Positions 1-14,631 of a stretch of 64,000 nt of DNA are shown in pieces. Under the pieces are notes generated by a model. That model made no database searches. It was given only the letters and a program-made list of their open reading frames with translations, and was not told where the DNA came from. Location: positions 62,001-126,000 of the forward strand of contig JAIXPC010000013.1 in assembly GCA_027486415.1 (NCBI GenBank), in the 5' to 3' direction. The translations under genes and the position numbers were made by a program. The DNA comes from Sphingomonadales bacterium (lineage in GTDB: Bacteria; Pseudomonadota; Alphaproteobacteria; Sphingomonadales; Sphingomonadaceae). The stretch's first letter is position 1, and every line of letters starts with the position of its first letter.

Positions 1-270
1 GCGCGGCGGCTGGCGCGGTATGACAAGGATGATGATGGCGCGGTCAGCCGCACCGAATTTCTCGGCAACCGCCGCAAATCCTTTGAAAAGGCCGATCGCA
101 ATCGGGATGGCCGACTGGATTTCGAGGAATATGCCGTCGCCACCGCCACGAAATTCGCCCGTGCCGACCGCAACGCCGATGGCGCGCTGACGGCCAGGGA
201 ATTTGCGACGACGGCCACGAAACGCAAGGCGAAGGCCGCGTGTGTGTGTCCTCAGCCGGCGGAGGAGTGA
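1..270 (+). CDS. EF-hand domain protein, 3' fragment (5' end outside window)
   Basis: Frame 1 is open from base 1 to TGA at 268-270. It contains three EF-hand loops: DKDDDGAVSRTEF, DRNRDGRLDFEEY, DRNADGALTAREF. Confidence 0.85.
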   Translation, partial: ARRLARYDKDDDGAVSRTEFLGNRRKSFEKADRNRDGRLDFEEYAVATATKFARADRNADGALTAREFATTATKRKAKAACVCPQPAEE

Positions 271-279
271 GCTTTCGGC

Positions 280-373
280 CCACCCCCAGCCTCTCCCGCC
301 TGCGGGAGGGGAGCAGGACGGGTCAGGCGCACAGGGTTCCCCTCCCGCCTGCGGGAGGGGTCAGGGGTGGGTG
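280..373. repeat. Intergenic palindromic (REP-like) element, two inverted modules
   Basis: CTCCCGC-CT-GCGGGAG at 293-308 and a perfect CCCCTCCCGC-CT-GCGGGAGGGG at 339-360, flanked by inverted cccaccc / gggtggg arms. Lies between convergent genes. Confidence 0.75.
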
Positions 374-383
374 TTGACCAACC

Positions 384-1706
384 TCACGCCACCTGCATCC
401 ATGCCGCCAGATCAGCCCGCGCCCGCGCCACAAGGGCCGGCTTGCGCTGGTCCTTCTTGGGTGCCGGCTCGATCGCCGGGAACAGGCCGAAATTGACGTT
501 CATCGGCTGGAAGGTGGCGGCTTCCGCGCCGCCGGTGATGTGGTGGAGGAGGGCGCCCAGCGCCGTGGTGGCCGGCGGCGGCACCGGATCGCGGCCCTGC
601 CGTTCGGCAATGGCAAAGCGCGCCGCCATCAGCCCGACGGCGGCTGATTCCACATAGCCTTCACAACCGGTGATCTGGCCGGCAAAGCGGATGGCCGGGC
701 GCGCCTTCAGCCGCAGCGTCTGGTCAAGCAGCACTGGCGACTTGATGAAGGTGTTGCGGTGCAGGCCGCCCAGCCGCGCGAACTGGGCATTTTCCAGCCC
801 CGGAATGGTGCGGAACACGCGCACCTGTTCGGCGTGCTTCATCTTGGTCTGGAAACCGACCATGTTCCACAGTGTGCCGCTGGCATTGTCCTGCCGCAGC
901 TGCACCACCGCCCAGGCGCGCTTGCCGGTGGCGGGGTTGGTCAGGCCCACCGGCTTCATCGGCCCGAATCGCGGCGTGTCGCGGCCGCGTTCGGCCATCA
1001 CCTCGATCGGCATGCAGCCGTCGAAATAGGGCGTGTTGGCCTCCCACTCCTTGTAACTCGTCTTCTCGGCCGCCAGCAGCGCATCGATGAACGCCTCATA
1101 TTGGGCCTTGTCCATCGGGCAGTTCAGATAATCCTTGGCCCCGCCCTTGTCCCAGCGCGACTGGAACCAGGCGGTGCCAAGATCGATTGATTCAAAATGG
1201 ATCACCGGCGCAATCGCATCGAAGAAGGCCAGCGCGTCTTCGCCGGTCACCTCGCGGATAGCGTGGGCGAGCGGTTCGGCCGTCAGGGGCCCGGTGGCGA
1301 TGATCACGCTGTCCCACTCCGCCGGCGGCAGGCCGGTGATCATTTCGCGCACGATCGTCACGTTGGGGTGGGCAGCGAGCGCGGCAGTGACACCGGCCGA
1401 GAAGATGTCGCGATCCACCGCCAGCGCCGATCCGGCCGGCACGCGCGCCTTGTCGGCCTCGCGCATCACCAGCGACCCCAGCGCGCGCATTTCCTGGTGG
1501 ATCAGGCCAACGGCATTGTTGTCGGGATCGTCGCTGCGAAAGCTGTTGGAGCAGACGAGTTCGGCCAACCCATCGGTGCGGTGCGCGTCGGTGCCGTGCA
1601 CCCCGCGCATCTCGTGCAGGATCACGGGGATGCCGGCCTCTGCCGCCTGCCACGCCGCTTCCGACCCTGCGAGGCCGCCGCCGATGATGTGGATTTCCTG
1701 TGTCAT
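384..1706 (-). CDS. trmFO: Methylenetetrahydrofolate--tRNA-(uracil-5-)-methyltransferase TrmFO
   Basis: [23 protein letters not shown]-binding N-terminus; [28 protein letters not shown] motifs. The ORF-track start at 1853 is probably too far upstream. Confidence 0.95.
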   Translation of the reverse strand: MTQEIHIIGGGLAGSEAAWQAAEAGIPVILHEMRGVHGTDAHRTDGLAELVCSNSFRSDDPDNNAVGLIHQEMRALGSLVMREADKARVPAGSALAVDRDIFSAGVTAALAAHPNVTIVREMITGLPPAEWDSVIIATGPLTAEPLAHAIREVTGEDALAFFDAIAPVIHFESIDLGTAWFQSRWDKGGAKDYLNCPMDKAQYEAFIDALLAAEKTSYKEWEANTPYFDGCMPIEVMAERGRDTPRFGPMKPVGLTNPATGKRAWAVVQLRQDNASGTLWNMVGFQTKMKHAEQVRVFRTIPGLENAQFARLGGLHRNTFIKSPVLLDQTLRLKARPAIRFAGQITGCEGYVESAAVGLMAARFAIAERQGRDPVPPPATTALGALLHHITGGAEAATFQPMNVNFGLFPAIEPAPKKDQRKPALVARARADLAAWMQVA

Positions 1707-1984
1707 GGCCGGCGCTATACGCATTTCGTGCGCTGCCGTCCAAGCGCAGGGGGCGGACGCTGTGCCGCAGTGCGGGAAGCGCTTGGCTCCAGAGCGTTTT
1801 GGCCCCCCGAATTTTCCAGTGTGCGGCAGAAAGTCGCTGTTTGGCCTTCCCATCCGTTTTGGGCCTCGCTATACCCGGCCCAGCCCCGGCCTCACTGTCG
1901 GCGCGTTCGTTTGGAAGTCGTCATGATGCATCGCGGCCAGCGTTCGGCCGGCCCCAGCCCAGTCGGTTCGGCGGGAGAACTCCC

Positions 1985-3994
1985 ATGCCAAGGCTGACGG
2001 TTGACGGGATCGAAGTGGAGGTGCCCAACGGCGCCACCGTGCTGCAGGCCTGCGAAGCGGCCGGCGCCGAAATTCCGCGTTTCTGCTATCACGAGCGCCT
2101 GTCGATCGCCGGCAATTGCCGGATGTGTCTTGTCGAAATGGAAAAGGCGCCCAAGCCGGTGGCGAGCTGCGCCATGCCGGCCGCCGATGGCCAGGTGATC
2201 CACACCCGCACCGAAAAGGTGAAGAAGGCGCGCGAAGGGGTGATGGAGTTTCTCCTCATCAACCACCCGCTCGATTGCCCGATCTGCGACCAGGGTGGCG
2301 AATGCGACCTGCAGGATCAAAGCCTTGCCTATGGCCGCGGCCACAACCGCTTTGACGAGAACAAGCGCGCCGTCACCGAAAAATACATGGGTCCGCTGAT
2401 CAAGACGGCGATGACCCGTTGCATCCACTGCACCCGCTGCGTGCGCTTTGCCGAGGAAGTTGCCGGCGTCGAGGAAATCGGCGCCATCGGCCGCGGCGAG
2501 TCGATGCAGATCACCTCCTACCTCGAAAAGGCCGTCACCTCGGAATTGTCGGGCAATGTGATCGACCTTTGCCCGGTCGGCGCGCTCACCTCCAAGCCCT
2601 ATGCCTTCAAGGCGCGGCCGTGGGAGCTGAAGAAGACCGATTCGATCGACGTGATGGACGCCGTTGGCAGCAATATCGTCATCGGCAGCCGCGGTGCCGC
2701 CGTGCTGCGCGCCACGCCGCGCATCAACGATGACGTCAATGAAGAATGGCTGGCCGACAAGAGCCGCTTTGCCGTCGATGGCCTTCAGGAACGCCGGCTC
2801 GACACGCCGTGGGTGCGGGTCGCCGGCAAGCTGCAGAAGGCGACCTGGGCCGAAGCCTTTGGCGCCATCGCGCGCGGGCTGGAAGGCCTGTCGGGTGACC
2901 AGATCGGCGGCATCGTCGGCGACCTGAATGCGGTCGAGGACATGGCGGCCTTCAAGGATCTGCTCGCCGCGCTGGGTGCCACCCGGATCGAATCCCGGCA
3001 GGATGGCGCGCTGTTCAGCACCGTCCAGCCGCAGGACTGGCTTTTCAATTCGGGCTTGGCCGGCATCGAGACGGCGGACGCGATCCTGCTCGTCGGCACC
3101 AACCCGCGCCAGGAAGCGGCGCTGGTCAACGCCCGGCTCCGCAAGGCGGTGAAGAAGGGCGGCGCGAAGGCCTTTGCCATCGGGCCGGTGGCTGATCTGT
3201 CGTTCCCGGTGACGCAGCTGGGCGATGATGCCGCGCTGCTGACTGACCTGCCGAAAGCGGTGCTGGATGTGTTCGCAAAGGCCGAACGGCCGGCGATCAT
3301 CGTCGGCATGGGCGCGCTGAAGACGCCGGGCCTTTACGAAGCCGCGCGTGCGGCTGCTGCCAAACTGGGCGTCGTCAAGGATGGCTGGAACGGCTTCAAC
3401 CTGCTCCACACCGCCGCCGCGCGCGCGGGCGCACTCCGCATGGGCCTCGCCATCGATGGCGGCGTCACCGCGCTGGGCAATGGCGATCTGAAGGCGCTGT
3501 TCCTGCTGGGTGCCGACGAGGTCAATGTCCAGCCCGGCCGCTTCACCGTCTATATCGGCACCCACGGCGATCGCGGCGTGCGTCACGCGGATGTGATCCT
3601 GCCGGCGGCGGCCTACACCGAAAAATCCGGCACCTACGTCAATTTGGAAGGCCGGGTGCAGCGTGCCCTGCGCGCCACCCAGCCGCCGGGCGACGCTCGT
3701 GAAGACTGGACGATCCTGCGTGCCCTGTCGTCGGTGCTCGGCAAGAAACTGCCCTATGACGATATCGACGCCCTGCGCCGCCGCATTGCGGAGGAATGGC
3801 CCGATCTCGGCCGCGCCGGCCTGATCGAGCGCACCCACTCGCTCAGTGACGTGACTGCAGCGCCGGTCAAGGGCCCGCTGGCCCACGCCTACAGCAATTA
3901 CCATCTCACCAACCCCATCGCCCGCGCCAGCGCGACGATGGCGGCCTGCGTGTCGTCGCTGCTTGCTCCGGAAAACCGGGAGGCGGCGGAATGA
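1985..3994 (+). CDS. nuoG: NADH-quinone oxidoreductase subunit G
   Basis: N-terminal 2Fe-2S ([24 protein letters not shown]), [27 protein letters not shown] motifs. Confidence 0.95.
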   Translation: MPRLTVDGIEVEVPNGATVLQACEAAGAEIPRFCYHERLSIAGNCRMCLVEMEKAPKPVASCAMPAADGQVIHTRTEKVKKAREGVMEFLLINHPLDCPICDQGGECDLQDQSLAYGRGHNRFDENKRAVTEKYMGPLIKTAMTRCIHCTRCVRFAEEVAGVEEIGAIGRGESMQITSYLEKAVTSELSGNVIDLCPVGALTSKPYAFKARPWELKKTDSIDVMDAVGSNIVIGSRGAAVLRATPRINDDVNEEWLADKSRFAVDGLQERRLDTPWVRVAGKLQKATWAEAFGAIARGLEGLSGDQIGGIVGDLNAVEDMAAFKDLLAALGATRIESRQDGALFSTVQPQDWLFNSGLAGIETADAILLVGTNPRQEAALVNARLRKAVKKGGAKAFAIGPVADLSFPVTQLGDDAALLTDLPKAVLDVFAKAERPAIIVGMGALKTPGLYEAARAAAAKLGVVKDGWNGFNLLHTAAARAGALRMGLAIDGGVTALGNGDLKALFLLGADEVNVQPGRFTVYIGTHGDRGVRHADVILPAAAYTEKSGTYVNLEGRVQRALRATQPPGDAREDWTILRALSSVLGKKLPYDDIDALRRRIAEEWPDLGRAGLIERTHSLSDVTAAPVKGPLAHAYSNYHLTNPIARASATMAACVSSLLAPENREAAE

Positions 3995-5058
3995 CCTACA
4001 CCGGCTGGTTCGTCGAACAGTTCGGGCAAGGCCTCGGCTGGTTCCTCGCCAATCTCACCCTGATCCTTGCCATTGCCTTCCCGGTGATGGTGGGCGTTGC
4101 GCTGGCCGTCTATGCCGATCGCAAGATCTGGGCAGCGATGCAGATGCGCCGCGGCCCCAACGTCGTCGGCCCCTTCGGCCTGCTGCAGACCTTTGCGGAC
4201 GCCGCCAAGCTGTTCCTGAAGGAAACCATCATCCCCTCGGGCGCGTCGACCGGCGTGTTCCTGCTCGCCCCGATGATCAGCTTCACGCTGGCGCTGGTGG
4301 TGTGGGCGGTGATGCCGTTCGATGCCGGCATGGTGCTGGCCGATCTCAACGTCGGCCTGCTGTATGTCTTCGCCGTCTCGTCGATGGGCGTCTATGGCAT
4401 CATCATGTCGGGCTGGGCCTCCAACTCGAAATATGCCTTCCTCGGCGGCCTCCGCTCGGCGGCGCAGATGGTCTCTTACGAAGTCTCGATGGGCTTCATC
4501 CTTGTCGCTGTCATGATGTACGCGCAGAGCCTCAACCTCTCCGACATCGTGATGAGCCAGAAGGGCAACGTGCTGGGCATCCTCAACGGCAACATCTTCA
4601 ATCCGTTGCTGTTCCCGATGGCGATCATGTTCTTCATCACGGCGCTGGCCGAAACCAACCGCCCGCCGTTCGATCTGCCCGAGGCCGAGGCGGAACTCGT
4701 CGCCGGCTACCAGGTGGAATATTCGTCGATGAGCTTCGCGCTCTTCTTCCTCGGCGAATATGCCAACATCCTGTTCATGTGCGCCCTGATCCCCACCCTG
4801 TTCATGGGGGGCTGGCTGCCGCCGCTCGACCTGCCGTTCCTCTACATCGTGCCCGGCTTCGTCTGGTTCCTGATCAAGATGGCCTTCATGTTCTTCGTCT
4901 TCGCCTGGGTGAAGGCCGCGGTGCCGCGTTACCGCTATGATCAGCTGATGCGGCTGGGCTGGAAGGTGTTCCTGCCGCTGTCGCTGTTCTGGGTGGTGGT
5001 CGTGTCGGGCTGGCTGATGTTCACCGGGCACTTTGCCACCGCGCCGGGAGCCTTGTGA
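3991..5058 (+). CDS. nuoH: NADH-quinone oxidoreductase subunit H
   Basis: Polytopic; [37 protein letters not shown] signatures; 4-bp overlap with nuoG. Confidence 0.95.
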   Translation: MTYTGWFVEQFGQGLGWFLANLTLILAIAFPVMVGVALAVYADRKIWAAMQMRRGPNVVGPFGLLQTFADAAKLFLKETIIPSGASTGVFLLAPMISFTLALVVWAVMPFDAGMVLADLNVGLLYVFAVSSMGVYGIIMSGWASNSKYAFLGGLRSAAQMVSYEVSMGFILVAVMMYAQSLNLSDIVMSQKGNVLGILNGNIFNPLLFPMAIMFFITALAETNRPPFDLPEAEAELVAGYQVEYSSMSFALFFLGEYANILFMCALIPTLFMGGWLPPLDLPFLYIVPGFVWFLIKMAFMFFVFAWVKAAVPRYRYDQLMRLGWKVFLPLSLFWVVVVSGWLMFTGHFATAPGAL

Positions 5059-5546
5059 TGACCGCGCTGCTTCGCTCCGCCAAGTCGCTGCTGCTGCTGG
5101 AATTTGTCGGCGGCCTGTGGCTGACGCTGAAATATTTCTTCCGCCCCAAGGTGACGCTGAACTACCCCTATGAAAAGGGGCCGGTGTCCCCGCGTTTCCG
5201 TGGTGAACACGCGCTGCGCCGCTATCCCAACGGCGAAGAACGCTGCATCGCCTGCAAGTTGTGCGAAGCCGTCTGCCCGGCGCTGGCCATCACCATCGAG
5301 GCGGAACCGCGCGACGACGGCAGCCGCCGCACCACGCGGTATGACATCGACATGACCAAGTGCATCTATTGCGGCCTGTGCCAGGAAGCCTGCCCGGTCG
5401 ATGCCATTGTCGAAACGCCGAACTTCGAATTCTCGACCGAAACCCGCGAAGAGCTGATCTACACCAAGGACAAGCTGCTTGCGAACGGCGAGAAGTGGGA
5501 ACGCGCCATCGCCGCCAACATCGCGGCCGACAGCGAGTATCGCTGA
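5055..5546 (+). CDS. nuoI: NADH-quinone oxidoreductase subunit I
   Basis: Two 4Fe-4S motifs: [24 protein letters not shown]. Confidence 0.95.
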   Translation: MMTALLRSAKSLLLLEFVGGLWLTLKYFFRPKVTLNYPYEKGPVSPRFRGEHALRRYPNGEERCIACKLCEAVCPALAITIEAEPRDDGSRRTTRYDIDMTKCIYCGLCQEACPVDAIVETPNFEFSTETREELIYTKDKLLANGEKWERAIAANIAADSEYR

Positions 5547-5547
5547 C

Positions 5548-6162
5548 ATGACCGCGACCTTTGCCTTCTACCTGTTCGCCATCACGCTGCTTACCGGCGG
5601 CCTGATGGTGGTGACGTCGAAAAACCCGGTCCATTCGGTGCTGTGGCTGATCGTCTGCTTCTTCAACGCTGCCGGCCTGTTCATCCTCCTGGGCGCCGAA
5701 TTCCTCGCGATGCTGCTGGTCATCGTCTATGTCGGTGCGGTCGCGGTGCTGTTCCTGTTTGTCGTGATGATGCTCGACATCGATTTTCGCGCCCTGCAGC
5801 GCGGCGCGCTGAAGAACCTGCCGCTCGGCCTCGCTGTTTCGGGCGTCATCCTTGCCGAAGTGCTGCTGGTCGCCTCTGGCTGGCAGCCGGGCACCGGGGT
5901 GGTGATGAATGACGCGCTGGCGGGGCCGCCGGCCGGCATGACCAACACCCAGTGGATCGGCAGCCAGCTCTACACCCGCTATGTCTTCGTCTTCTCGATG
6001 GCGGGTCTGCTGCTGCTGGCCGCCATGATCGGCGCGATTGTGCTGACGCATCGTCGCCGCGTCGGCACCAAGAAGCAGAATATTTCCGTCCAGAACGCGC
6101 GCACCCCGGCCAGCGCCGTCGGCGTCGGCAAGGCACCGGTGGGGCAGGGGGTCGAACTGTGA
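5548..6162 (+). CDS. nuoJ: NADH-quinone oxidoreductase subunit J
   Basis: [35 protein letters not shown]; operon position. Confidence 0.93.
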   Translation: MTATFAFYLFAITLLTGGLMVVTSKNPVHSVLWLIVCFFNAAGLFILLGAEFLAMLLVIVYVGAVAVLFLFVVMMLDIDFRALQRGALKNLPLGLAVSGVILAEVLLVASGWQPGTGVVMNDALAGPPAGMTNTQWIGSQLYTRYVFVFSMAGLLLLAAMIGAIVLTHRRRVGTKKQNISVQNARTPASAVGVGKAPVGQGVEL

Positions 6163-6464
6163 TCGGGTTGACGCATTATCTCGCCGTGTCGGCGGCGCTG
6201 TTCGTGATGGGCGTGTTCGGGATCTTCCTCAACCGCCGCAACATCATCATCATCCTGATGGCACTTGAGCTGATCCTGCTCAGCGTGAACATCAACCTGG
6301 TCGCCTTCTCGGCATTCCTGCACCAGGTCCACGGCCAGATCTTCGCGATGTTCGTGCTCACCGTCGCGGCCGGCGAAGCCGCGATCGGGCTGGCGATCCT
6401 GGTCATCTATTTCCGCAACCGCGGCACCGTCGCTGTTGATCAAGCCGACGTGATGAAGGGCTGA
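6159..6464 (+). CDS. nuoK: NADH-quinone oxidoreductase subunit K (GTG start)
   Basis: [45 protein letters not shown]. Confidence 0.95.
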   Translation: MIGLTHYLAVSAALFVMGVFGIFLNRRNIIIILMALELILLSVNINLVAFSAFLHQVHGQIFAMFVLTVAAGEAAIGLAILVIYFRNRGTVAVDQADVMKG

Positions 6465-6472
6465 GGGGCGGC

Positions 6473-8488
6473 ATGATCACCCTGCTGGTATTCCTGCCGC
6501 TGCTGACCGCGCTTGTCGCCGGCCTCGGCGGCCGCATCATTGGTCATACCGCGGCCAAGGCCATCACCACCGCCGGACTGTTCGTCTCGGCGGCGCTGGC
6601 CTGGGTCACCTTCACCGGCTTCTGGCTGAACGACACTGCCGGCTACACCGTGCCGGTGCTCAGCTGGATCGAAAGCGGCACTCTGTCGGTCAACTGGGCG
6701 CTGAAGGTCGATACGCTCACCGCCGTCATGCTGGTCGTGATCACCAGCGTCTCGGCGCTCGTTCACCTCTACAGCTGGGGCTACATGGCAGAAGACCCGT
6801 CGCAGAGCCGGTTCTTCGCCTATCTCTCTCTCTTCACCTTCGCCATGCTGATGCTGGTGACGGCGGACAACCTGGTGCAGATGTTCTTCGGCTGGGAAGG
6901 CGTCGGTCTCGCCTCCTACCTGCTGATCGGCTTCTGGTACACCAAGCCGTCGGCCAACGCGGCGGCCATCAAGGCGTTCGTGGTGAACCGGGTCGGGGAT
7001 TTCGGCTTTTCGCTCGGCATCTTCGCCACCTTCCTGGTGTTCGGCACGGTTTCCATCGATGCCATCCTGGCCGCCGTGCCGCAGCATTCCGGCCAGACGT
7101 TCAGCTTCCTCGGCTCCCGGGTCGACGTGATGACCACGCTCTGCCTGCTGCTGTTCATCGGCGCGATGGGCAAGTCGGCGCAATTGGGCCTGCACACCTG
7201 GCTGCCGGACGCGATGGAAGGCCCGACGCCCGTCTCGGCGCTGATCCACGCCGCCACCATGGTGACCGCCGGCGTGTTCATGGTCTGCCGCCTGTCGCCG
7301 ATGTTCGAAGCCAGCCCGACGGCACAGGCCGTCGTCTGCGTGATCGGCGCTTGCACCGCGTTGTTCGCCGCCACGGTGGGCATGGTGCAGAACGACATCA
7401 AGCGCGTCATCGCCTATTCGACCTGTTCGCAGCTTGGCTACATGTTCTTCGCGGCTGGCGCCGGTGCCTATGGCGCGGCCATGTTCCACCTGTTCACCCA
7501 CGCCTTTTTCAAGGCGCTGCTGTTCCTGGGCGCCGGCTCGGTGATCCACGCCATGCACCATGAGCAGGACATGCGCTTCTATGGCGGCCTCAGGAAGCAT
7601 ATCCCCATCACCTTCTGGATGATGACGATCGGCACGCTGGCGCTCACCGGCTTCTTCTTCACCGCCGGCTATTATTCCAAGGACGCCATCCTGGAAGCCG
7701 CCTTTGCCAGCGGCACGTCGCACGGCACCTTCGCCTTCTTCGTCGGCGCGCTGGTGGCGCTCCTGACCAGCTTCTACTCGTGGCGGCTGGTCTTCCTCAC
7801 CTTCTTCGGCACGCCGCGCTGGGCCGGTTCGGAGCATATCCAGCACGCGGCGCATGGCGATCATGGGCACGGGCATGACGACCACGGCCACGCGCATGGC
7901 CATGCTCACGCGCATGACGATCCGACCGCCGGCTATCACCCGCACGAAAGCCCGCTGTCGATGCTGGTGCCGCTGTTCGTGCTGGGCGCTGGCGCGCTGC
8001 TGGCCGGCTATGTCTGGCATGAAAGTTTCGTTGGCGCCGAAGAGGGCGCCGGCTTCTGGCGCGGCAGCCTCGCCTTCCGCGAGCATTTGATGCACGCCAT
8101 GCACGAAGTGCCCGCCTGGGTGGTCTACACCCCGTCGGTGGCCTTCTTCGTCGGCCTTGGCCTTGCCTGGCACGTCTATCTCAACAAGCCGTCGATCCCG
8201 CTGTGGTGGAAACGCGAAGTCCCCGGGCTGTACGAGTTCCTGCTCCGCAAATGGTATTTCGACGAACTCTACAACGCGATCTTCGTCCGGCCCGCCCAGT
8301 GGCTGGGGCGGATGTTCTGGACGCGCGGTGATCAGCAGACGATCGACCGGCTTGGCCCCAATGGTGCCGCCGATGTGGTTGTCGCCGGTGCCGGCCTCGC
8401 GCGCCGCTTCCAGTCGGGTTATGTCAACAGCTATGCGCTGGTGATGCTCGTTGGCCTGGCGGCTGCCGCTGCATGGATGATGGGCTGA
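6473..8488 (+). CDS. nuoL: NADH-quinone oxidoreductase subunit L
   Basis: [48 protein letters not shown] antiporter-like signatures. Confidence 0.95.
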   Translation: MITLLVFLPLLTALVAGLGGRIIGHTAAKAITTAGLFVSAALAWVTFTGFWLNDTAGYTVPVLSWIESGTLSVNWALKVDTLTAVMLVVITSVSALVHLYSWGYMAEDPSQSRFFAYLSLFTFAMLMLVTADNLVQMFFGWEGVGLASYLLIGFWYTKPSANAAAIKAFVVNRVGDFGFSLGIFATFLVFGTVSIDAILAAVPQHSGQTFSFLGSRVDVMTTLCLLLFIGAMGKSAQLGLHTWLPDAMEGPTPVSALIHAATMVTAGVFMVCRLSPMFEASPTAQAVVCVIGACTALFAATVGMVQNDIKRVIAYSTCSQLGYMFFAAGAGAYGAAMFHLFTHAFFKALLFLGAGSVIHAMHHEQDMRFYGGLRKHIPITFWMMTIGTLALTGFFFTAGYYSKDAILEAAFASGTSHGTFAFFVGALVALLTSFYSWRLVFLTFFGTPRWAGSEHIQHAAHGDHGHGHDDHGHAHGHAHAHDDPTAGYHPHESPLSMLVPLFVLGAGALLAGYVWHESFVGAEEGAGFWRGSLAFREHLMHAMHEVPAWVVYTPSVAFFVGLGLAWHVYLNKPSIPLWWKREVPGLYEFLLRKWYFDELYNAIFVRPAQWLGRMFWTRGDQQTIDRLGPNGAADVVVAGAGLARRFQSGYVNSYALVMLVGLAAAAAWMMG

Positions 8489-10037
8489 TGCCGATCCTTT
8501 CGATCATGATCTTGCTGCCGGTGGTGGCAGCGCTGGTGGTGGCGACGCTGCCGGGCGGGGATGAGGAGCGCGCCGGCCGCGCCCGCGTGGTGGCGCTGGC
8601 GACGACGCTGATCGAGTTTGCCGCCGGCATCTGGCTGTGGGCGAACTTCGATTCAAGCACCGCCGCCTTCCAGTTCAACGAGGAGCTGCCGCTGTTTGCG
8701 CCGTTCCTCAGCTGGTCGCTGGGCATCGACGGCATCGCGCTGATGCTGATCGAACTCAGCGTGTTCCTGATGCCGCTGTGCATCCTTGCCAGCTGGACCA
8801 GCGTGAAGAAGCGCGTGCCGGAATATATGGCAGCGTTCCTGCTGATGGAATCGCTGATGATCGGCACGTTCGCGGCGCGCGACATCTTCCTGTTCTACCT
8901 GTTCTTCGAAGGCGGCCTGATCCCGATGTTCCTGATCATCGGCATCTGGGGCGGCGCGCGGCGCATCTACGCGTCCTACAAGTTCTTCCTCTACACGCTG
9001 CTCGGCTCGGTGGTGATGCTCGTCGCCATGCTGTGGATGGTGGGCCAGGCCGGCACGTCGGATATCAGCGTGCTGTCGCGGACGGATTTTGCCCCCGAAG
9101 CGCAGTTCTGGCTGTTCCTCGCCTTCTTCGCCTCCTTCGCGGTGAAGATGCCGATGTGGCCGGTGCACACCTGGCTGCCCGATGCCCACGTCGAAGCGCC
9201 CACCGCCGGTTCCGTCATCCTCGCCGGCGTGCTGCTGAAACTGGGCGGCTATGGCTTCATCCGATTTTCGTTGCCGATGTTCCCCGATGCCTCGGCGCAG
9301 CTGATCTGGCTGGTGTTCGGCCTGTCGATGGTGGCGGTGGTCTACACCAGCCTCGTCGCCCTGGTGCAGCACGACATGAAGAAGCTGATCGCCTATTCGT
9401 CGGTCGCCCACATGGCGTTCGTCACCGGTGGCCTGTTCGCGCTGAACACGCAGGGGCTGGAAGGCGCGATGGTGATGATGCTCAGCCACGGGCTCGTCTC
9501 GGGCGCGCTCTTCCTGTGCGTTGGCGTCATCTATGATCGCCTGCACACGCGCGAGATCGGGCGTTACGGCGGCCTGGCCGATACGATGCCGAAATATGCG
9601 CTTGTGCTGCTGTTCTTCACCATGGCCAGCGTCGGCCTGCCGGCCACCTCGGGCTTCGTCGCCGAATTCCTCGTCCTGCTCGGCCTTTATCAAACCAGCA
9701 CCTGGGCCACGTTTGTGCTCACCACCGGGATCATCCTGGGGGCGGCCTACATGCTCTGGCTCTATGCCCGCGTCGCCTATGGCAAGGCGGCGGGCGACGA
9801 CACGCGCGCCATGCCCGACCTGAGCGTGCGTGAAATCGCCATCCTCGCACCGATCGTGATCGTGACGCTGTGGATGGGCATTTATCCCGCCAGCTTCCAG
9901 CAGCCGATGAAGCCGGCCATCGCCGCCGTCGTCGCCCGCCTGGAAGGCCGGCAGCTTGCCACCGTTCCGACCGACATGAGCCTGTCGCCGGCGCTGCCCG
10001 CGATGATGGCACCGGCCCACGCCGCAGAGGCCCACTG

Positions 10038-10038
<1 letters not shown>
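8488..10038 (+). CDS. nuoM: NADH-quinone oxidoreductase subunit M
   Basis: FFEGGLIPMFLIIGIWGGARRIYASYKFFLYTLLGS, PVHTWLPDAHVEAPTAGSVILAGVLLKLGGYGF. Confidence 0.95.
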
Positions 10039-11494
<1,456 letters not shown>

Positions 11495-11498
<4 letters not shown>

Positions 11499-12187
11499 TC
11501 ACCCACCTCGCCGAGGTCGGATCGACCAACGACTGGCTGCTGGCCCGCGCCGCCGATCTGCCCGATGGCCACTGGGTCATCACCGATCGCCAGACCGCCG
11601 GTCGCGGCCGACGTGGACGCGTGTGGAACGATGGCAGCGGCAATTTCATGGGCAGCGTGCTCGTCCGCGCCGATGGCCCCGTCCAGCAATTGAGCTTCGT
11701 CGCCGCGCTGGCGCTGCACGATGCGCTGGCCGGCATCACGGGGCAGGGCGCCCGCTTCGCGCTGAAATGGCCGAACGACGTGCTGCTGGATGCCAACAAA
11801 TGCTCCGGCATCCTGCTCGAACGCCAGGGCGATGCGCTGGTGATCGGCATCGGCGTCAACCTCGCCCACCATCCGGATGGCACCGAACGCCCTGCCACCA
11901 GCCTCGCCGCCGCCGGGATGCCGGTGCCGACACCGCGTGATCTGCTCACGCACCTCGTCGCCACCTTCAGCCACTGGCGCGGCCAATGGGCGGAACAGGG
12001 CTTTGCCCCGATCCGCACCGCGTGGCTGGCGCGCGCTGCCGGCGTCGGCAGCCGCATCGTCGCCCGGCTTGGCAACGAAAGCCCGGAAGGCCTGTTCGCC
12101 GGCCTTGCCGATGATGGCGCGCTGCTCATGCGGCTTGACGATGGCAGCACACGTGCCATCCACGCCGGCGAAGTCTTTGCGTTGTAG
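11495..12187 (+). CDS. birA: Biotin--[acetyl-CoA-carboxylase] ligase
   Basis: [45 protein letters not shown] motifs. Confidence 0.93.
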
Positions 12188-12197
12188 GGGAAGCCCC

Positions 12198-13001
12198 ATG
12201 CTGCTCGCGATCGATGTCGGCAACACCAATATCGTCTTTGCCCTGTGCCAGGGCACCGAGATCGTCCACCGCTGGCGCATCTCCACCGATGGCCAGCGCA
12301 CCGCCGATGAATATGCCGTGTGGCTGCACCAGCTGATGGCGCTGGAGGGCGTCGCCATGGGCACGGTCGATGCCGCCATCATCTCCACCGTGGTGCCGCA
12401 AACCCTGTTCAACCTGCAGCGCCTGTGCCGCAAATATTTCGAGGTCGAGCCATTGGTGGTCGCCGTTGGCGGCATCGAACTTGGGCTGTCGATCGCGCTG
12501 CCCAATCCGGCCGAGGTGGGAGCGGATCGTCTCGTCAACGCCGTCGCCGCGCACGAACTGTGGCCCGGCAACCTCATCATCATCGATTTCGGCACGGCCA
12601 CCACCTTCGATATCGTCTCGGCCGATGGCGCCTATCAGGGCGGGGCGATCGCGCCCGGCATCAACCTGTCGATGGATGCGCTCTACCAGGCTGCCGCCAA
12701 ACTGCCGCGCATCGCCGTGGAGCCGCCGCCGGAAGGGTTGGGCGCCATCGGCAAGGGCACCGTCCACGCCATGCAATCGGGACTGTTCTGGGGCTATGTC
12801 GGCCTGATCGAAGGGCTGGTGGCCCGGCTGTCGGCGGAACTGCCCAGCCCGCCGACGGTTGTGGCGACGGGCGGTCTTGCCACCTTGTTCCAGCGCCATA
12901 CCGCTGCCATAGCCCATGTCGACGGTGATCTCACCATTCGCGGGCTGATCCGCCTGCACCAACTGAATCAAAAAGAAGTAACGAATGACCCCAGGCAATG
13001 A
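12198..13001 (+). CDS. coaX: Type III pantothenate kinase
   Basis: [60 protein letters not shown]. Confidence 0.95.
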   Translation: MLLAIDVGNTNIVFALCQGTEIVHRWRISTDGQRTADEYAVWLHQLMALEGVAMGTVDAAIISTVVPQTLFNLQRLCRKYFEVEPLVVAVGGIELGLSIALPNPAEVGADRLVNAVAAHELWPGNLIIIDFGTATTFDIVSADGAYQGGAIAPGINLSMDALYQAAAKLPRIAVEPPPEGLGAIGKGTVHAMQSGLFWGYVGLIEGLVARLSAELPSPPTVVATGGLATLFQRHTAAIAHVDGDLTIRGLIRLHQLNQKEVTNDPRQ

Positions 13002-14631
13002 ACTGATCTTCCTGCCGCTCGGCGGCTCCGGCGAGATCGGCATGAACGTCAATCTCTATGGCGCCAACGGCAAGTGGGTCATGGTCGATCTGGGGATGAC
13101 GTTTGGTGATCCGCGTTACCCCGGCATCGATGTCGTGCTGCCCGACCTCAGCTTCATCGAAGACCGCCGCAAGGATCTGCTTGGCATCGTGCTGACGCAT
13201 GGGCACGAGGATCATATCGGCGCCATCCCCTATCTCGCCGCCGAACTGAAGGTGCCGCTCTATGCGACGCCGTTCACCGCCGGCCTGATCGCGAAAAAGC
13301 TGGAGGAGGAAGGGCTTGAACGCGAGGTCAAGCTCAACATCATTCCCATGGGCGGCACGCTGCAACTGGGCCCGTTCGGTTTCACCTATGTCGCGCTTGC
13401 CCACTCGATCCCCGAAGGCAATGCGCTGATTATCGACACGCCCTATGGCCGCATCTTCCACACCGGCGACTGGAAGCTGGATGATGCGCCGATGCTGGGC
13501 ACGCCCGTCACCGCCGCGCAGCTGAAGGCCATCGGTGACGAGGGCATCCTGGCGCTGGTGGGGGACAGCACCAACGTCTTCAACCCGGAAGCCTCAGGCA
13601 GCGAAAGCGACGTGAAGGACGGGCTGATGCGCGTCATCAAGGCGCGCAAACAGGGCCGGGTGCTGGTGACGACCTTTGCCAGCAATGCTGCCCGACTGGG
13701 CACGCTGGGGCAGGTGGCCAAGGCCTGCGGGCGCGAACTCGTTCTCGCTGGCCGGTCGATGGACCGCATCACCAAGGTGGCCCGCGCCACCGGCTATCTG
13801 AAGGACCTGCCCGATCCCATCGATTGGGACACGGCGATGGGCTTGCCCCGCAACAAGGTGCTGATCCTGTGCACCGGCGCGCAAGGCGAACCGCAGGCGG
13901 CGCTGTCGCGCATTGCCGACGGCAGCCACCCGGCGCTGCGCCTCGAAGCCGGCGATCTTGTCGTCTATTCGTCAAAGCAGATCCCCGGCAATGAACTCAG
14001 CATCGGCCGGGTGCAGAACGCGCTGGCGGCGCGCGGCATCGACATCATCACCGAGAAACAAGCGCACGTGCACGTCTCTGGCCACCCCGGTCAGCCGGAG
14101 CTGGAAGCCATGTACGAATGGATCCGCCCGGAAATCGCGATTCCTGTCCATGGTGAGCGCCGCCACATGGAAGAACATGCCAAGCTGGCCAAGGCGTGCG
14201 GCGTGCCACGCGCCATCGTGCCGGTGAACGGCAGCGCCATCCGCATCGCGCCCGATGGCCCCAAGCTCATCTCCCACGAGAAGGCCGGCCGTCTGGTGCT
14301 GGATGGCGACGTGATCCTGCCCGCCGATGGTGCCACCATCGTCGAACGCCGCCGCCTGTCGATGCACGGCGTGCTGATGGTGGGTGTCGTCGTCGGCAAG
14401 AATGGCCTGCCGGCGGCAACGCCCAAGGTGTCCGCGCACGGCGTGCCGGTGGAGGAGGACAAGGACGATTTCCTCGCCGCCTGCGCCGAAGCGGCGGAAA
14501 AGGCTGCCGCAAAGGCCGACGTGAAGCGCGCCGACGCCTATGCCGAGGCGATCCGCGTCGCCGTGCGCCGTGTCGCCCGCGACTGGACCGGCAAGAAGCC
14601 GGTGACCGAAGTGCAGGTGACCCGCCTGTGA
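12985..14631 (+). CDS. Ribonuclease J
   Basis: Metallo-beta-lactamase/beta-[79 protein letters not shown]. Confidence 0.93.
   Translation: MTPGNELIFLPLGGSGEIGMNVNLYGANGKWVMVDLGMTFGDPRYPGIDVVLPDLSFIEDRRKDLLGIVLTHGHEDHIGAIPYLAAELKVPLYATPFTAGLIAKKLEEEGLEREVKLNIIPMGGTLQLGPFGFTYVALAHSIPEGNALIIDTPYGRIFHTGDWKLDDAPMLGTPVTAAQLKAIGDEGILALVGDSTNVFNPEASGSESDVKDGLMRVIKARKQGRVLVTTFASNAARLGTLGQVAKACGRELVLAGRSMDRITKVARATGYLKDLPDPIDWDTAMGLPRNKVLILCTGAQGEPQAALSRIADGSHPALRLEAGDLVVYSSKQIPGNELSIGRVQNALAARGIDIITEKQAHVHVSGHPGQPELEAMYEWIRPEIAIPVHGERRHMEEHAKLAKACGVPRAIVPVNGSAIRIAPDGPKLISHEKAGRLVLDGDVILPADGATIVERRRLSMHGVLMVGVVVGKNGLPAATPKVSAHGVPVEEDKDDFLAACAEAAEKAAAKADVKRADAYAEAIRVAVRRVARDWTGKKPVTEVQVTRL

Noticed and set aside
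1892-3904. 670-aa minus-strand ORF over nuoG
   Set aside because: Antisense shadow of a clearly recognisable NuoG; His/Arg/Gly-biased composition, no family motifs.
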